DNA of 64,000 nt from positions 1-64,000 of the forward strand of contig NZ_JAKGCU010000005.1 in the NCBI RefSeq assembly GCF_021556435.1. The letters are read 5' to 3'. A program made the translations under genes and the position numbers. Under the pieces are notes generated by a model. That model searched no databases. It was not told where the DNA came from and saw only the letters and a list, made by a program, of their open reading frames with translations. How positions within the stretch are numbered: the stretch's first letter is position 1; each line of letters begins with the position of its first letter. This stretch comes from Gordonia tangerina (GTDB taxonomy: Bacteria > Actinomycetota > Actinomycetes > Mycobacteriales > Mycobacteriaceae). Below, one piece after another: positions 29,259-38,295 of this stretch.

Positions 29259-31561
29259 GTTCGACAGAGACCGACGTCGACACCCGCATCACCGAGGAAC
29301 AGGAACACCTCGACCAGGTGTATGCGCGGCTCGACCGAATGCGCTCGAATACCCAGCGACGACTCTCGTCGACACTGCGCGAGAGCGGCGGAACCCCCCA
29401 GGCCCGCTCGGAACGCGAGTCCTACGAACGGATGTACACCGACGACCTCGCCAAATTCGATGCGGCCGAACATAACCTGTATTTTGGGCGCCTCGACCTG
29501 GACGACGGCGAGACCCGCCGCATCGGCCGCATCGGTGTCCTCGACGACGCCGCCGACACCACACTGCTGCTCGACTGGCGCGCGCCGCTGTCACGGCCGT
29601 TCTATCTCGCCACCCCGGCCGCACCTGAGGACGTCGACCGGCGCAGGCACATCCGGACCCGTAACCGTCGTGTCCGCGCGGTCAACGACGAATTCCTCAC
29701 CCTGGGTGAGGCCTCCGCCGACGACGTGGGACATGGCGACGTGGTAAATGAGAACGCGCTGGTCGCGGCGTTGAACGCCGCACGCACCGGCGAGATGACC
29801 GACATCGTGGAAACGATCCAGCGCGAGCAGGACCTGATCATCCGGTCGACACATCGCGGCGTCACCGTCATCCAAGGTGGCCCGGGGACCGGAAAAACCG
29901 CGGTGGCCCTGCACCGTGCCGCCTACCTGCTCTACACCCACCGAGACATCTTGTCGCGCAGCGGCATCCTCATCATCGGACCCAACGACGACTTCCTCAC
30001 CTACATCGGCCAGGTGTTGCCGTCGCTCGGCGAGTCCGGGGTGCTCCTGTCGACCGTCGGCGACCTGTTCCCCGGCGTCCACGCCACCGCGCGCGACGAC
30101 CGCCAAGCGGCGGCGATCAAGGGCGACCTGCGAATGGTCGACATGCTCAAACGTGCGGTGCGGGCGCGTGAGTCGTTGCCCGCCAAGCCGGTCCCGGTGG
30201 ATTTCGACACCTATGAGGTGATGATCGACTCCGCCCTCGTCAAGGAAGCACGCGCCAAGGCCCGCAGCACGCGCAAGGCGCACAACCTTGCGCAGCCGAC
30301 ATTCCTTCGTGCCGCACTGGACGGTCTGGCCCGCGCGCACGCCGGCACGATCGGTTCTAGTCTGCTGGACGGCTCACAGTTGCTCAGTGGTGCCGATATC
30401 GCCGACATCCGGACCGAGATGAGTCAGGATCCGGAGATCCGACGGGCCTTGCTGCAGTTCTGGCCCACGCTGCACCCGCAGGAGATGCTGCGCGACCTGT
30501 ACGGCGATCCCGCCGCAGTCCGGAAAGCCAGCCCGGGATGGTCGGACGCGGACCGGGCAGCACTACAGCGCGACACCACGTTCCGACAGGATGATGGCAG
30601 CGACTTCTCCCCTGCCGATGTGCCGTTGCTCGACGAGTTGGCCGAACTGATCGGGTTCGGCACCGATGACGCCGAGCGCGCGGAACGCGAACGCTGGCGC
30701 CGACAGCTCGCCGATGCCCAGGATGCGCTCGACATCCTCACCGGATCGGCCCCGCAGGATCTCGAGGACGAACTGGATCCGGAGATCCTGATGGCCTACG
30801 ACCTCATCGACGCCGAACAGCTCGCCGCCCGGCAGACCGACACCCAACGCCTGACCACGGCCGAACGCGCGCACGGTGACCGTAACTGGGCCTTCGGACA
30901 TGTGATCGTCGATGAGGCACAAGAACTCTCGACGATGGCGTGGCGAATGGTGATGCGGCGCATCCCGAACCGATGGATGACGATTATCGGCGACACCGCC
31001 CAGACCGGCGACCTCGCGGGCACCCGCGAGTGGGGCGAGGTGCTCAGCCCCTATGTGGCCGCACGGTGGCAACTGCGGGAGCTCACCGTGAACTATCGGA
31101 CGCCCGCGGAGATCATGACCTACGCGACCCGGGTCCTTGCCGCGATCGATCCGCAGATGACCCCGCCGACGTCTTTGCGCAGCAACGGTGTGGAGCCGGT
31201 CGCGATTCGTACCGAAGCTGCTGATCGCGCGCCAACCGCCGTTGCCGCCACCGGACGACCCGATCTCACGGGTCTCAGCGTCGTGATCGTTCCGTCGGAG
31301 CTGCACGAGCAGGTCCGAGCCGTCGCCGATGCGGCGGCCGACGACTCCGGGCACCCACCACGAGTGCTCACCGTTGCCGCGTGCAAGGGTCTCGAGTTCG
31401 ACAACGTCGTGCTGGTCGAGCCGAGCGCCGTCGTCGCCGACTCACCGTTGGGCCTGTCCGATCTGTACGTCGCGCTGACCCGCGCGACGCAGCGACTCGT
31501 GGTGGTGCACGCCGACGATCTGCCCGCGGAACTCGCCGACATGCCTGCCGGGCAAGTCTGA
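29255..31561 (+). CDS. helD: HelD-like UvrD-family helicase (RNA-polymerase-associated)
   Basis: Superfamily 1 ATPase of 768 residues. Walker A is QGGPGTGKTAVALHRAA; Walker B is VIVDEAQELSTMAW; the C-terminal motif GLEFDNVVLVEPSAV and ALTRATQRLVVV are standard. The N-terminal region (about 1-160), starting with coiled coil TEEQEHLDQVYARLDRMR, matches HelD proteins that insert into RNA polymerase channels and recycle stalled enzyme; in actinobacteria HelD can confer rifampicin tolerance. The start GTG overlaps the previous stop (GTGA). 14 bases separate its stop from the convergent isochorismatase-like gene. Confidence 0.9.
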   Translation: MSSTETDVDTRITEEQEHLDQVYARLDRMRSNTQRRLSSTLRESGGTPQARSERESYERMYTDDLAKFDAAEHNLYFGRLDLDDGETRRIGRIGVLDDAADTTLLLDWRAPLSRPFYLATPAAPEDVDRRRHIRTRNRRVRAVNDEFLTLGEASADDVGHGDVVNENALVAALNAARTGEMTDIVETIQREQDLIIRSTHRGVTVIQGGPGTGKTAVALHRAAYLLYTHRDILSRSGILIIGPNDDFLTYIGQVLPSLGESGVLLSTVGDLFPGVHATARDDRQAAAIKGDLRMVDMLKRAVRARESLPAKPVPVDFDTYEVMIDSALVKEARAKARSTRKAHNLAQPTFLRAALDGLARAHAGTIGSSLLDGSQLLSGADIADIRTEMSQDPEIRRALLQFWPTLHPQEMLRDLYGDPAAVRKASPGWSDADRAALQRDTTFRQDDGSDFSPADVPLLDELAELIGFGTDDAERAERERWRRQLADAQDALDILTGSAPQDLEDELDPEILMAYDLIDAEQLAARQTDTQRLTTAERAHGDRNWAFGHVIVDEAQELSTMAWRMVMRRIPNRWMTIIGDTAQTGDLAGTREWGEVLSPYVAARWQLRELTVNYRTPAEIMTYATRVLAAIDPQMTPPTSLRSNGVEPVAIRTEAADRAPTAVAATGRPDLTGLSVVIVPSELHEQVRAVADAAADDSGHPPRVLTVAACKGLEFDNVVLVEPSAVVADSPLGLSDLYVALTRATQRLVVVHADDLPAELADMPAGQV

Positions 31562-31574
31562 CATTCCCCGTCGG

Positions 31575-32207
31575 TCAGGCTGCCCCGGTTGCCCGCAGCT
31601 GCGACACCGCCTCCTCGAGGTCGATCACATCGGCGTATTTGGCCTGCAGGTCCAGCAGATTCGCCTCGTGCAGCCGGGGTTCGCGGTCGCCGCACGCATC
31701 GGCCACCACCAACGGTCGGAACCCGTGCTGCATGGCGTCGGTGGCGGTCGCTCGTACACAGCCGCTGGTCGACAGCCCACACAGGTAAACGGTGTCGATG
31801 CCCTGCGCGGTCAGCGTGGACGCCAACGACGTCCCGAAGAAGGCACTTGCGTACTGCTTGGTGACCACTACGTCGTCTGGCTCCGGGCGACACCCCGGAA
31901 CGTGGTCGGCCAGCGGTGATCCCTCCTCGAACACGTTGAGCGACGGAATCTTCCGCATGAACAGACCACCATCCGCACCGCCCGGCCGATAGCTGACACG
32001 GGTGAAGATCACCGGTACCGCAACCTCCCGTGCCACCGACACCAGCGTGGTGGCGGCGGTCACGGCGTCCTCGACGGGAGCCCGCAGCGGTGATGAATCG
32101 TCGAGATAGGCCATCGTCAGATCGATCACCACCACCGCGGCCCGCGCCCCGGGACCCAACCGCCCGGCGAACCCCGACGCCCGGTAGTCCCCGAGGGTAT
32201 CGGTCAC
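31575..32207 (-). CDS. Isochorismatase-like cysteine hydrolase (N-carbamoylsarcosine amidase type)
   Basis: 210 residues. The catalytic triad pattern is visible: Asp in AAVVVIDLTMAYLD, Lys in VVTKQYASAFFGT, and Cys in CGLSTSGCVRATATDAM. The nearest characterised group is N-carbamoylsarcosine amidase/nicotinamidase-like hydrolases. The GTG start overlaps the HyuB stop (GTGA), so it is part of the hyu operon. Next to HyuA/HyuB an N-methylhydantoin to N-carbamoylsarcosine to sarcosine route is possible, but the neighbouring CoA genes argue that other substrates should be considered. Confidence 0.85.
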   Translation of the reverse strand: MTDTLGDYRASGFAGRLGPGARAAVVVIDLTMAYLDDSSPLRAPVEDAVTAATTLVSVAREVAVPVIFTRVSYRPGGADGGLFMRKIPSLNVFEEGSPLADHVPGCRPEPDDVVVTKQYASAFFGTSLASTLTAQGIDTVYLCGLSTSGCVRATATDAMQHGFRPLVVADACGDREPRLHEANLLDLQAKYADVIDLEEAVSQLRATGAA

Positions 32208-34093
32208 GCCCCGACCGCCTTGCGCACGTTCACAGGTGGGCGTGGTGCCGGCAACCCCGTCTCCTCCTCGCACCGTTCGAGCAGCTCGGGGATCGACGGC
32301 CCCTTGTCGAATACGGGCAGTTCGCCGCGCTCGGCGCGGATCGCTTCGCGGCGTGCGCCGGTGGCGGCCACGTCGACGGTTCCGTCGGCGTCGCACACCA
32401 CGCCGTAGGCGTCGGCCGCGGCGTCCGCACCCACCAGCCGGCGGCGGACCTCAAGGGCGACGAGCTCCGGATCGCGTTCGAGCGGATCGCCCCACCCGCC
32501 ACCGCCCCAGGTCACGAAGTGCAGGACATCGCCGCGCGCCACCGGGACGTCGTGGATCTTACTCGGCAGGATCTCCACCTCACCGGTGGCGCGCTGAATC
32601 CACTTGCGGCCCCGCGCACCCGGTTTCCCACCGTTGACGCCCCACGGATAGGTCAGCCACCGGTCGTCGTGGATCGCGATCGTGCCCGGCTCGCCGAAGC
32701 GGTAGGCGACGTCGACGCCGTTGCCACCGCGATGCAGACCCGCACCGCCGGTGTCGGCGATCGTCTCCCATCGTTCGATGCGCAGCGGATAGTACGACTC
32801 GAGGTACTCACACGGGATGTTGACGAATGACGGCCACAGCGAATGGCCGTCCGGGCCGTCCCCCATGGGCCGGCCGGGAATGCCGCCGAATCCGATGGAG
32901 TACAGCTGGAACCATTCGCCGTCGCGCGGTCCGCCGTCGTAATGTCCCGAGTACATGAAATGCGGCGACGACGAGAAGCCGGCGGCGTTCAGGATCTCCG
33001 GGTTCTTCTTGCCGAGCAGGCCACCGAACAGGTCGAACACCCGCCCGATCCCGTGGTTACGACCGTTCAGTGCCGCAGGGTATCTCGGCTTCCAGAACGA
33101 ATCCTCCGGGATGGTGACGTCGATGAGCGGATAGAAACCGTCGTTCCAGAGAATCTGCGGGTCGGCAACGGTGATCACGTAGATGCCGAAGAACATCCGG
33201 ACCAGGTTCTCGTTGATGAAGTAGTTCACCGGCCCGACGGCCTGCGGGGCGGCCTCGCTGAAGTCGAGATGGATCTTCTCGCCGGTGCGGGTGAGCTTGA
33301 TGGTGAGCTCGTACGGCCCGTAGCCGCACCCGTCGTCGCAGATGAAATCGCTGAACTCGATGGTCTCGCCGTCGTCGAACAGTGTGGCCAGCAACACCTT
33401 CATCGCCTGATAGTTGCGGTCGAGCAGCGCGTCGAGCGCCGAGAGGTACACCTCCACCCCGAACCGGTCGCACAGTTCGACGATGCGGCGCGAAGCCGTG
33501 GTGCACGCGGCGACGAGGCCGTTGAGGTCGGCGCGGTTCCAGTCGGGCATCCGCACCTGATTGAGGATAATGTCGAGCGCCGTCTCGTTGAGCTCACCGG
33601 ATTGGTAGAGCTTGAACGGCGGGATCACCACGCCCTCTTCGTAGATGGTGTGCGCATCGGCCGGCATCGAACACGGTGTCTTCCCGCCGACATCGGACAT
33701 GTGCCCGAACATCGACGACCAGCCGACGACGCGTCCGCTGTGGAAGATCGGCAGCACGATCAGCCAGTCATTCGCGTGGCTGATCGCCGCCCCGCAGGCG
33801 TACGGGTCGGAGGTGAGCAGGATGTCGCCCTCGCCCACGGTGCCGGAGAAGTTGTCGAGGAAGTCGGGCACCGACAGCCCGAACTGTCCGACGACCATCT
33901 TGCCGCTCGGGTCGGCGATGAGCGGGAACTCATCGTGCTGCTCCCGAATCCCCGGCGACAGCGCGGTGCGGAACAGGACCTCATCCATCTCGTAGCGGGC
34001 GTTGCGCAGCGCGTTCTCGATGATGTCGAGGGTGACCGGGTCAACCGGCACCTTGGTGACGGGGTCGGTGGTTGTCTCGATGATGGTGGCCAT
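32204..34093 (-). CDS. hyuB: Hydantoinase B/oxoprolinase-family subunit
   Basis: 629 residues, starting MATIIETTTDPVTKVPVDPVTLDIIENALRNARYEM in the family manner (PVTLDIIENALRNARYEMD). Conserved LTSDPYACGAAISHANDW, CSMPADAHTIYEEG and GGNGVDVAYRFGEP are seen. HyuB partners with HyuA in ATP-dependent hydrantoin/oxoproline opening or in the carboxylation of ketones (acetone, acetophenone). It lies 72 bases downstream of hyuA and overlaps the isochorismatase gene. The substrate is unresolved. Confidence 0.9.
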   Translation of the reverse strand: MATIIETTTDPVTKVPVDPVTLDIIENALRNARYEMDEVLFRTALSPGIREQHDEFPLIADPSGKMVVGQFGLSVPDFLDNFSGTVGEGDILLTSDPYACGAAISHANDWLIVLPIFHSGRVVGWSSMFGHMSDVGGKTPCSMPADAHTIYEEGVVIPPFKLYQSGELNETALDIILNQVRMPDWNRADLNGLVAACTTASRRIVELCDRFGVEVYLSALDALLDRNYQAMKVLLATLFDDGETIEFSDFICDDGCGYGPYELTIKLTRTGEKIHLDFSEAAPQAVGPVNYFINENLVRMFFGIYVITVADPQILWNDGFYPLIDVTIPEDSFWKPRYPAALNGRNHGIGRVFDLFGGLLGKKNPEILNAAGFSSSPHFMYSGHYDGGPRDGEWFQLYSIGFGGIPGRPMGDGPDGHSLWPSFVNIPCEYLESYYPLRIERWETIADTGGAGLHRGGNGVDVAYRFGEPGTIAIHDDRWLTYPWGVNGGKPGARGRKWIQRATGEVEILPSKIHDVPVARGDVLHFVTWGGGGWGDPLERDPELVALEVRRRLVGADAAADAYGVVCDADGTVDVAATGARREAIRAERGELPVFDKGPSIPELLERCEEETGLPAPRPPVNVRKAVGA

Positions 34094-34165
34094 CGTGGCT
34101 CCTGGGGGTGAGAGGTCGAAATGCTCTGGTGGGTCCGGGAGGTCGTTCGGGCGGAGCTGGCCGGG

Positions 34166-36235
34166 TCAGGCCGTGGCGCCGCCGGACGGCCGAATGAGCA
34201 GGCTGGCGTTGGGATGCACGGTGGCCGCGTGCCCACTGAGCACGAGCGTGGTGGAGTCCATCTCGGTGATCACCGCCGGACCCTCGATCACGTTGCCGGC
34301 AGACAGTTTTGCCCGGTCGTAGATGCCCGCACTCACCATCGCGCCATCCATCCACACCTTGCCGGTGCGGATGAGCGCCGCCGACGGATCGGCGTCGCCT
34401 TCGGTGAGCGGCTGCCAGGCCACGTCGGGCCGCGGACCGCTCACCGTGACGCGCAGATTGATCACCTCCCGCTCGTTCTTGAGCAGGAACGAGAACAGTC
34501 GCTGGTGTTCGGCGTCGAAGGCCTCCCCAAGACGGGACAGGACATCGCCGCCGGTCAGTGCGTCGGCGTCGAGATCGACCGGGATCTCGAAGCCCTGACC
34601 GTGGTAGCGGAGGTCGACCTGGAAACGCACGGTCTGCTGCTCGCGCGGGACCCCCTCGGCCGCGAGCCGTTTGGCGGCCGAGTCGGCCAGCTCCGAAAGC
34701 GCCTGACGCACCTCATCATCGGAGGTCTCGGAGAATGCGCGGATGAGGGTTCGTGCGCTCTCGTCCCGGACGCAAGTGGTGGCATCGCCGTAGGCGCAGA
34801 GTACGCCCGGCGACGGCGGCACGATCACCGGCCACGATCCGGTGAGCCGGCCGAGCGCATTGGCGTGCAGCGGCCCGGCACCGCCGAATGAGACGAGTGC
34901 GAAATCCCTCGGGTCGTATCCCTGTTGAACGCTCACCAACCGCAGCGCGCCGAACATGTTCTCGTTGACGATGTCCACGATGCCGGCAGCCGCAGCCTCC
35001 GGGCCGTCGAGTCCCATCGCATCCGCGATGGACGCCACGGCGGCTCGACTGGCAGCCGTGTCGAGTTCGACCTCACCGCCGGCGAGTTCGCTGGGCAGGT
35101 AGCCCAACACCACATTGGCGTCGGTGACGGTGGGTTCGGTGCCGCCGTTGCCGTAGGCGGCCGGGCCGGGATCGGCTCCGGCCGACTGCGGGCCCACGCG
35201 CAGTGCGCGTGTCAGTTCGGGCACGTGGGCGATCGAACCGCCACCCGCACCGACGGTTCGGACGTCGACGCTGGTGGCGCGCACGGCGAGGTCCCCCACC
35301 TTGGTCTCCCGACCGATCCGTGGTTCACCGCCGAGCACGAGGGCGACGTCGGTGGAGGTTCCGCCCATGTCGAAGGTGAGGAAGTCCGTGTAGCCGGCCT
35401 GCTCGGCAAACCATGCCGCGCCGGTGACGCCCCCGGCCGGTCCGGACAGCAACAGCGATACGGGATCCTCGGCCGCCTTCTCCGCCTGCACCAGGCCCCC
35501 GTCGCTCCGCAGGATCGACAGTGGCGCATCGATCCCCTCGTCGGCGAGAGACCGTGCGAGATTGTTGACGTATCTCGAGACCTCCGGCTGCACATAGCTG
35601 TTGGCCACCGTAGTGAGGGTGCGCTCGTACTCGCGCATCTCGGGTAGCACATGACTCGAAATGGACACCGGGATACCGGGGAGCTCTTCGCCCGCCCACT
35701 GCGCGACCTGCTTCTCGTGCGTGTCGTCGACGTAGGAGTTGATGAGTGAGACAGTCAGCGCCTCGATACCCGCACCGGAGAGGCTGCGCAGTTGATCGCG
35801 CGCCTGGTGCTCGTCCAGCGGGGTCACCTCCGCGCCGTCGGCACCGATTCTCCCCACCACCTCCACCGTGTGCTCCAGTCGTGCCAGCGGCTCGGGTTTC
35901 GGCCAGATGATCCACCCGGCGAGGCCGCCCGGGACGAACGACCGCGCGATCTGCAGCACCTGCCGGAACCCGTCGGTGGTGACCAGCCCGACTCGCGCGC
36001 CCCGTCCCTGCAGGATCGCGTTGGTGGCAACGGTGGTGCCGTGGAAGATCTGCCCGACGTCGGCGAGGGCGATACCAGCCTCGGCACACACCTTGCGGAT
36101 GCCGTTGAGCACGCCGATCGACTGGTCGGCCGGGGTGGACGGAGTCTTGGCCCGGTAGGTGGTGCCGGAGGTCTCCTCGAGCAGCAGCACGTCGGTGAAG
36201 GTTCCTCCGACGTCGACGCCCAATCGATAGCGCAT
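34166..36235 (-). CDS. hyuA: Hydantoinase A/oxoprolinase-family subunit
   Basis: 689 residues. The ASKHA ATPase fold is clear: phosphate-1 LGVDVGGTFTDVLLLE, FHGTTVATNAILQ, phosphate-2 FDMGGTSTDVALV, and the C-terminal ASFGGAGPLHA-type segment (VSFGGAGPLHANALGR). I start at ATG 36235 with TGGAGAAT upstream. It follows the CoA transferase by 37 bases and precedes hyuB. HyuA supplies ATP-driven activation of the amide or ketone bond for HyuB. Confidence 0.93.
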   Translation of the reverse strand: MRYRLGVDVGGTFTDVLLLEETSGTTYRAKTPSTPADQSIGVLNGIRKVCAEAGIALADVGQIFHGTTVATNAILQGRGARVGLVTTDGFRQVLQIARSFVPGGLAGWIIWPKPEPLARLEHTVEVVGRIGADGAEVTPLDEHQARDQLRSLSGAGIEALTVSLINSYVDDTHEKQVAQWAGEELPGIPVSISSHVLPEMREYERTLTTVANSYVQPEVSRYVNNLARSLADEGIDAPLSILRSDGGLVQAEKAAEDPVSLLLSGPAGGVTGAAWFAEQAGYTDFLTFDMGGTSTDVALVLGGEPRIGRETKVGDLAVRATSVDVRTVGAGGGSIAHVPELTRALRVGPQSAGADPGPAAYGNGGTEPTVTDANVVLGYLPSELAGGEVELDTAASRAAVASIADAMGLDGPEAAAAGIVDIVNENMFGALRLVSVQQGYDPRDFALVSFGGAGPLHANALGRLTGSWPVIVPPSPGVLCAYGDATTCVRDESARTLIRAFSETSDDEVRQALSELADSAAKRLAAEGVPREQQTVRFQVDLRYHGQGFEIPVDLDADALTGGDVLSRLGEAFDAEHQRLFSFLLKNEREVINLRVTVSGPRPDVAWQPLTEGDADPSAALIRTGKVWMDGAMVSAGIYDRAKLSAGNVIEGPAVITEMDSTTLVLSGHAATVHPNASLLIRPSGGATA

Positions 36236-36272
36236 GTGATTCTCCAGGTGTTCGGTTGTGCAGGGGTGGTTT

Positions 36273-37472
36273 TCAGATGACGCCGCGCTCGGTGAACGCC
36301 ATGCGCTCGTCATCGGACAGGCCGAGAACCCGGCCGTAGATGTCGGAGTTGTGCTCGCCCAGTTCGGGTCCGGCGTGCCGGACCGACCCCGGGGTGTCGC
36401 CGAGTTTCGGGAACACCCCAGCCATCGGCAGCTCACCGAAATCGGGGTGGGCCACACGGACGATCGCATCTCGGGCGGCGAAGTGCGGGTCGTCGAACAT
36501 GTCACGGGCGGTGTAGATCCGGCCCGCCGGGACACCGGCCTCGTGCAGGATGTCGAGCACCTCATCGGTGCCGAGGTCGGCGGTCCAGTCCGCGACGAGC
36601 GCGTCCAGTTCGGCCATGTTGACACCGCGGGAGGCGTGGTCGGCATACCGCGGATCATCGATCAGATCCGAGCGTCCCATCGCCGTTGCGAGACGGGCGA
36701 ACACGGTGTCCTGGTTGGCCGCCACCAGCACCATCTCACCTCCTTTGGTCGGATAGACGTTGCTCGGCGCGATGTTCGGCAGTACCGACCCGGTGCGCTC
36801 GCGCTGATATCCGCCGACCTCCCATTCCGGCAGCAGAGATTCCATCATCGCCAGAACGGCCTCGTAGATCGCGGAGTCCACGAGTTGACCGCGTCCGGTG
36901 GTGGTGCGGTTGTGCACCGCGACCAGGATTCCGATCGTCGCGAACACCGCAGCGAGCGAGTCACCGAGGGATATCCCCGCACGCGAGGGGGTGCTGTCGG
37001 CATCGCCTGTCACGTAGCGGATCCCGCCCATCGCCTCGCCGATGGAGCCGAAGCCGGCCCGCGACGCATACGGCCCGGTTTGTCCGTAACCGCTGACCCG
37101 CGCCATGATGAGTCGCGGATTGAGCTCGCGGAGCTCGGCGAAGCCCAGCCCCCACCGCTCGAGGGTGCCGGGCCGGAAGTTCTCGATCACGATGTCGGAT
37201 TGTGCGATCAGCGACCGCGCGAGCTCCTGCCCCTCGGTGCTGCGCAGATTGCAGGTGACTGATTTCTTGTTGCGGGCGACGACCGGCCACCACAGTGACT
37301 TTCCGTGGGCCTTCTCCCTCCCCCACTGGCGCATCGGATCCCCATTGCCGGGCGGCTCCAGCTTGATCACCTCGGCACCGAAGTCGGCGAGCAGCTGCCC
37401 GCAGAACGGCCCGGCCAGCAGCTGGCCCATCTCCACCACCCGCAGGTCGGCCAACGGCCCGGTTGTCGTCAT
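36273..37472 (-). CDS. CaiB/BaiF-type (family III) CoA transferase
   Basis: 399 residues. N-terminal PLADLRVVEMGQLLAGPFCG and LADFGAEVIKLEPP, then NKKSVTCNLRS, IVIENFRPGTLERWGL and the RPLAGISLGDSLAAVFA-like region (SRAGISLGDSLAAVF), are classic. The catalytic Asp of family III is in the region GDSLAAVFATIG. Start at ATG 37472, one base after the GntR stop codon, so it is co-translated with its regulator. It probably moves CoA to or from the acid product of the hyu pathway; the donor is unknown. Confidence 0.93.
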   Translation of the reverse strand: MTTTGPLADLRVVEMGQLLAGPFCGQLLADFGAEVIKLEPPGNGDPMRQWGREKAHGKSLWWPVVARNKKSVTCNLRSTEGQELARSLIAQSDIVIENFRPGTLERWGLGFAELRELNPRLIMARVSGYGQTGPYASRAGFGSIGEAMGGIRYVTGDADSTPSRAGISLGDSLAAVFATIGILVAVHNRTTTGRGQLVDSAIYEAVLAMMESLLPEWEVGGYQRERTGSVLPNIAPSNVYPTKGGEMVLVAANQDTVFARLATAMGRSDLIDDPRYADHASRGVNMAELDALVADWTADLGTDEVLDILHEAGVPAGRIYTARDMFDDPHFAARDAIVRVAHPDFGELPMAGVFPKLGDTPGSVRHAGPELGEHNSDIYGRVLGLSDDERMAFTERGVI

Positions 37473-37473
37473 G

Positions 37474-38166
37474 TCATCTGCCTCTCTCGTCGTCGTCGAC
37501 GTGATCCGCGGCCGCTGGCCCGGGTCCATCCGGAAGCGACTGCAGGAGAACATGCTTGGCCGCACGCACGTGGGACCGCATCACCGAGTCGGCCCACACC
37601 GCGTCACCGGCCCGCAGCGCGGCGATCAGATCACGATGGTGTGCGCCGCTGCGTTCGAGGTCCGCTGGCGAATATCGATGAAATGTGCGCAGCACCAACG
37701 GGAGCTGGATCACCGCGCCCAGCATCGTGGTGAGCCGGCTGCTGGCCGCCGCCGCACGAACGATCGCGTGGAACTCGTCGTTGAGTTGCGCCACCAGATC
37801 GAGCTGCGGCCGGGGACCCGACGCGGCGTCCTCCATCAGGCCGGAGAGCTCCTCGAGTCGATCGATGTCCTTGCCGGCGATCCGTGATGCCGCTCGTTCG
37901 GCGGCCATCGCCTCGAGCGTCATCCGCAGGTCGTAGATCTCCTCCAGATCCTCCGCGGTCCACGCGCAGACCCGCGCGCCGCGATGGGGCAACACCTCGA
38001 CGAGACCTTCCATCTCGAGTTGTCGCAGCGCCTCGCGGACCGGTGTCCGGCTGGCCTCGGTGAGGTCGGCGATCTCGACCTCCCCCAGCCTAGTTCCGGG
38101 GCCGTAGGTGCCATCGATGATGCCGTCCCGGATGTGGGCGTAGACGCGATCCACGGCGCGGGCCAT
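37474..38166 (-). CDS. GntR-family (FadR/FCD subgroup) transcription regulator
   Basis: 230 residues. An N-terminal winged helix (residues about 1-70: VDRVYAHIRDGIIDGTYGPG, TEASRTPVREALRQLEMEG) is followed by an FCD ligand domain with metal-binding positions (DEFHAIVRAA, HHRDLIAAL, SHVRAAKHVL). It begins the minus-strand operon CoA transferase-hyuA-hyuB-hydrolase and is divergent from the HMG-CoA-lyase-like gene. Two inverted sites in the shared gap are its probable operators. The ligand is probably a carboxylic acid of the pathway. Confidence 0.92.
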   Translation of the reverse strand: MARAVDRVYAHIRDGIIDGTYGPGTRLGEVEIADLTEASRTPVREALRQLEMEGLVEVLPHRGARVCAWTAEDLEEIYDLRMTLEAMAAERAASRIAGKDIDRLEELSGLMEDAASGPRPQLDLVAQLNDEFHAIVRAAAASSRLTTMLGAVIQLPLVLRTFHRYSPADLERSGAHHRDLIAALRAGDAVWADSVMRSHVRAAKHVLLQSLPDGPGPAAADHVDDDERGR

Positions 38167-38192
38167 GTAGTACCTCCGCTCATCGAATTGTT

Positions 38193-38205
38193 CACAATGT
38201 AAACG
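38193..38205 (+). promoter_or_regulatory. Candidate GntR operator O1
   Basis: CACAATGTAAACG on the plus strand, 27 bases before the GntR start on the other strand. Its mirror image, CACATTGTTTACG, occurs at 38245-38233 on the opposite strand, 40 bases away centre to centre (about four helical turns). TTGT/ACAA half-sites fit FadR-type binding. Inference from pattern. Confidence 0.5.
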
Positions 38206-38232
38206 CTACGCACCTCGGACGCTGGGAGTTTT

Positions 38233-38245
38233 CGTAAACAATGTG
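38233..38245 (-). promoter_or_regulatory. Candidate GntR operator O2
   Basis: The minus-strand reading is CACATTGTTTACG, matching O1 at 10 of 13 positions with A/T changes only. It lies 51 bases before the HMG-CoA-lyase-like start. The pair could allow one regulator to control both divergent transcripts. Confidence 0.5.
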
Positions 38246-38295
38246 TTTCGATGGCCTCTATTGCATACAACTGGCGCCTACCGCAAGATGGAGCG

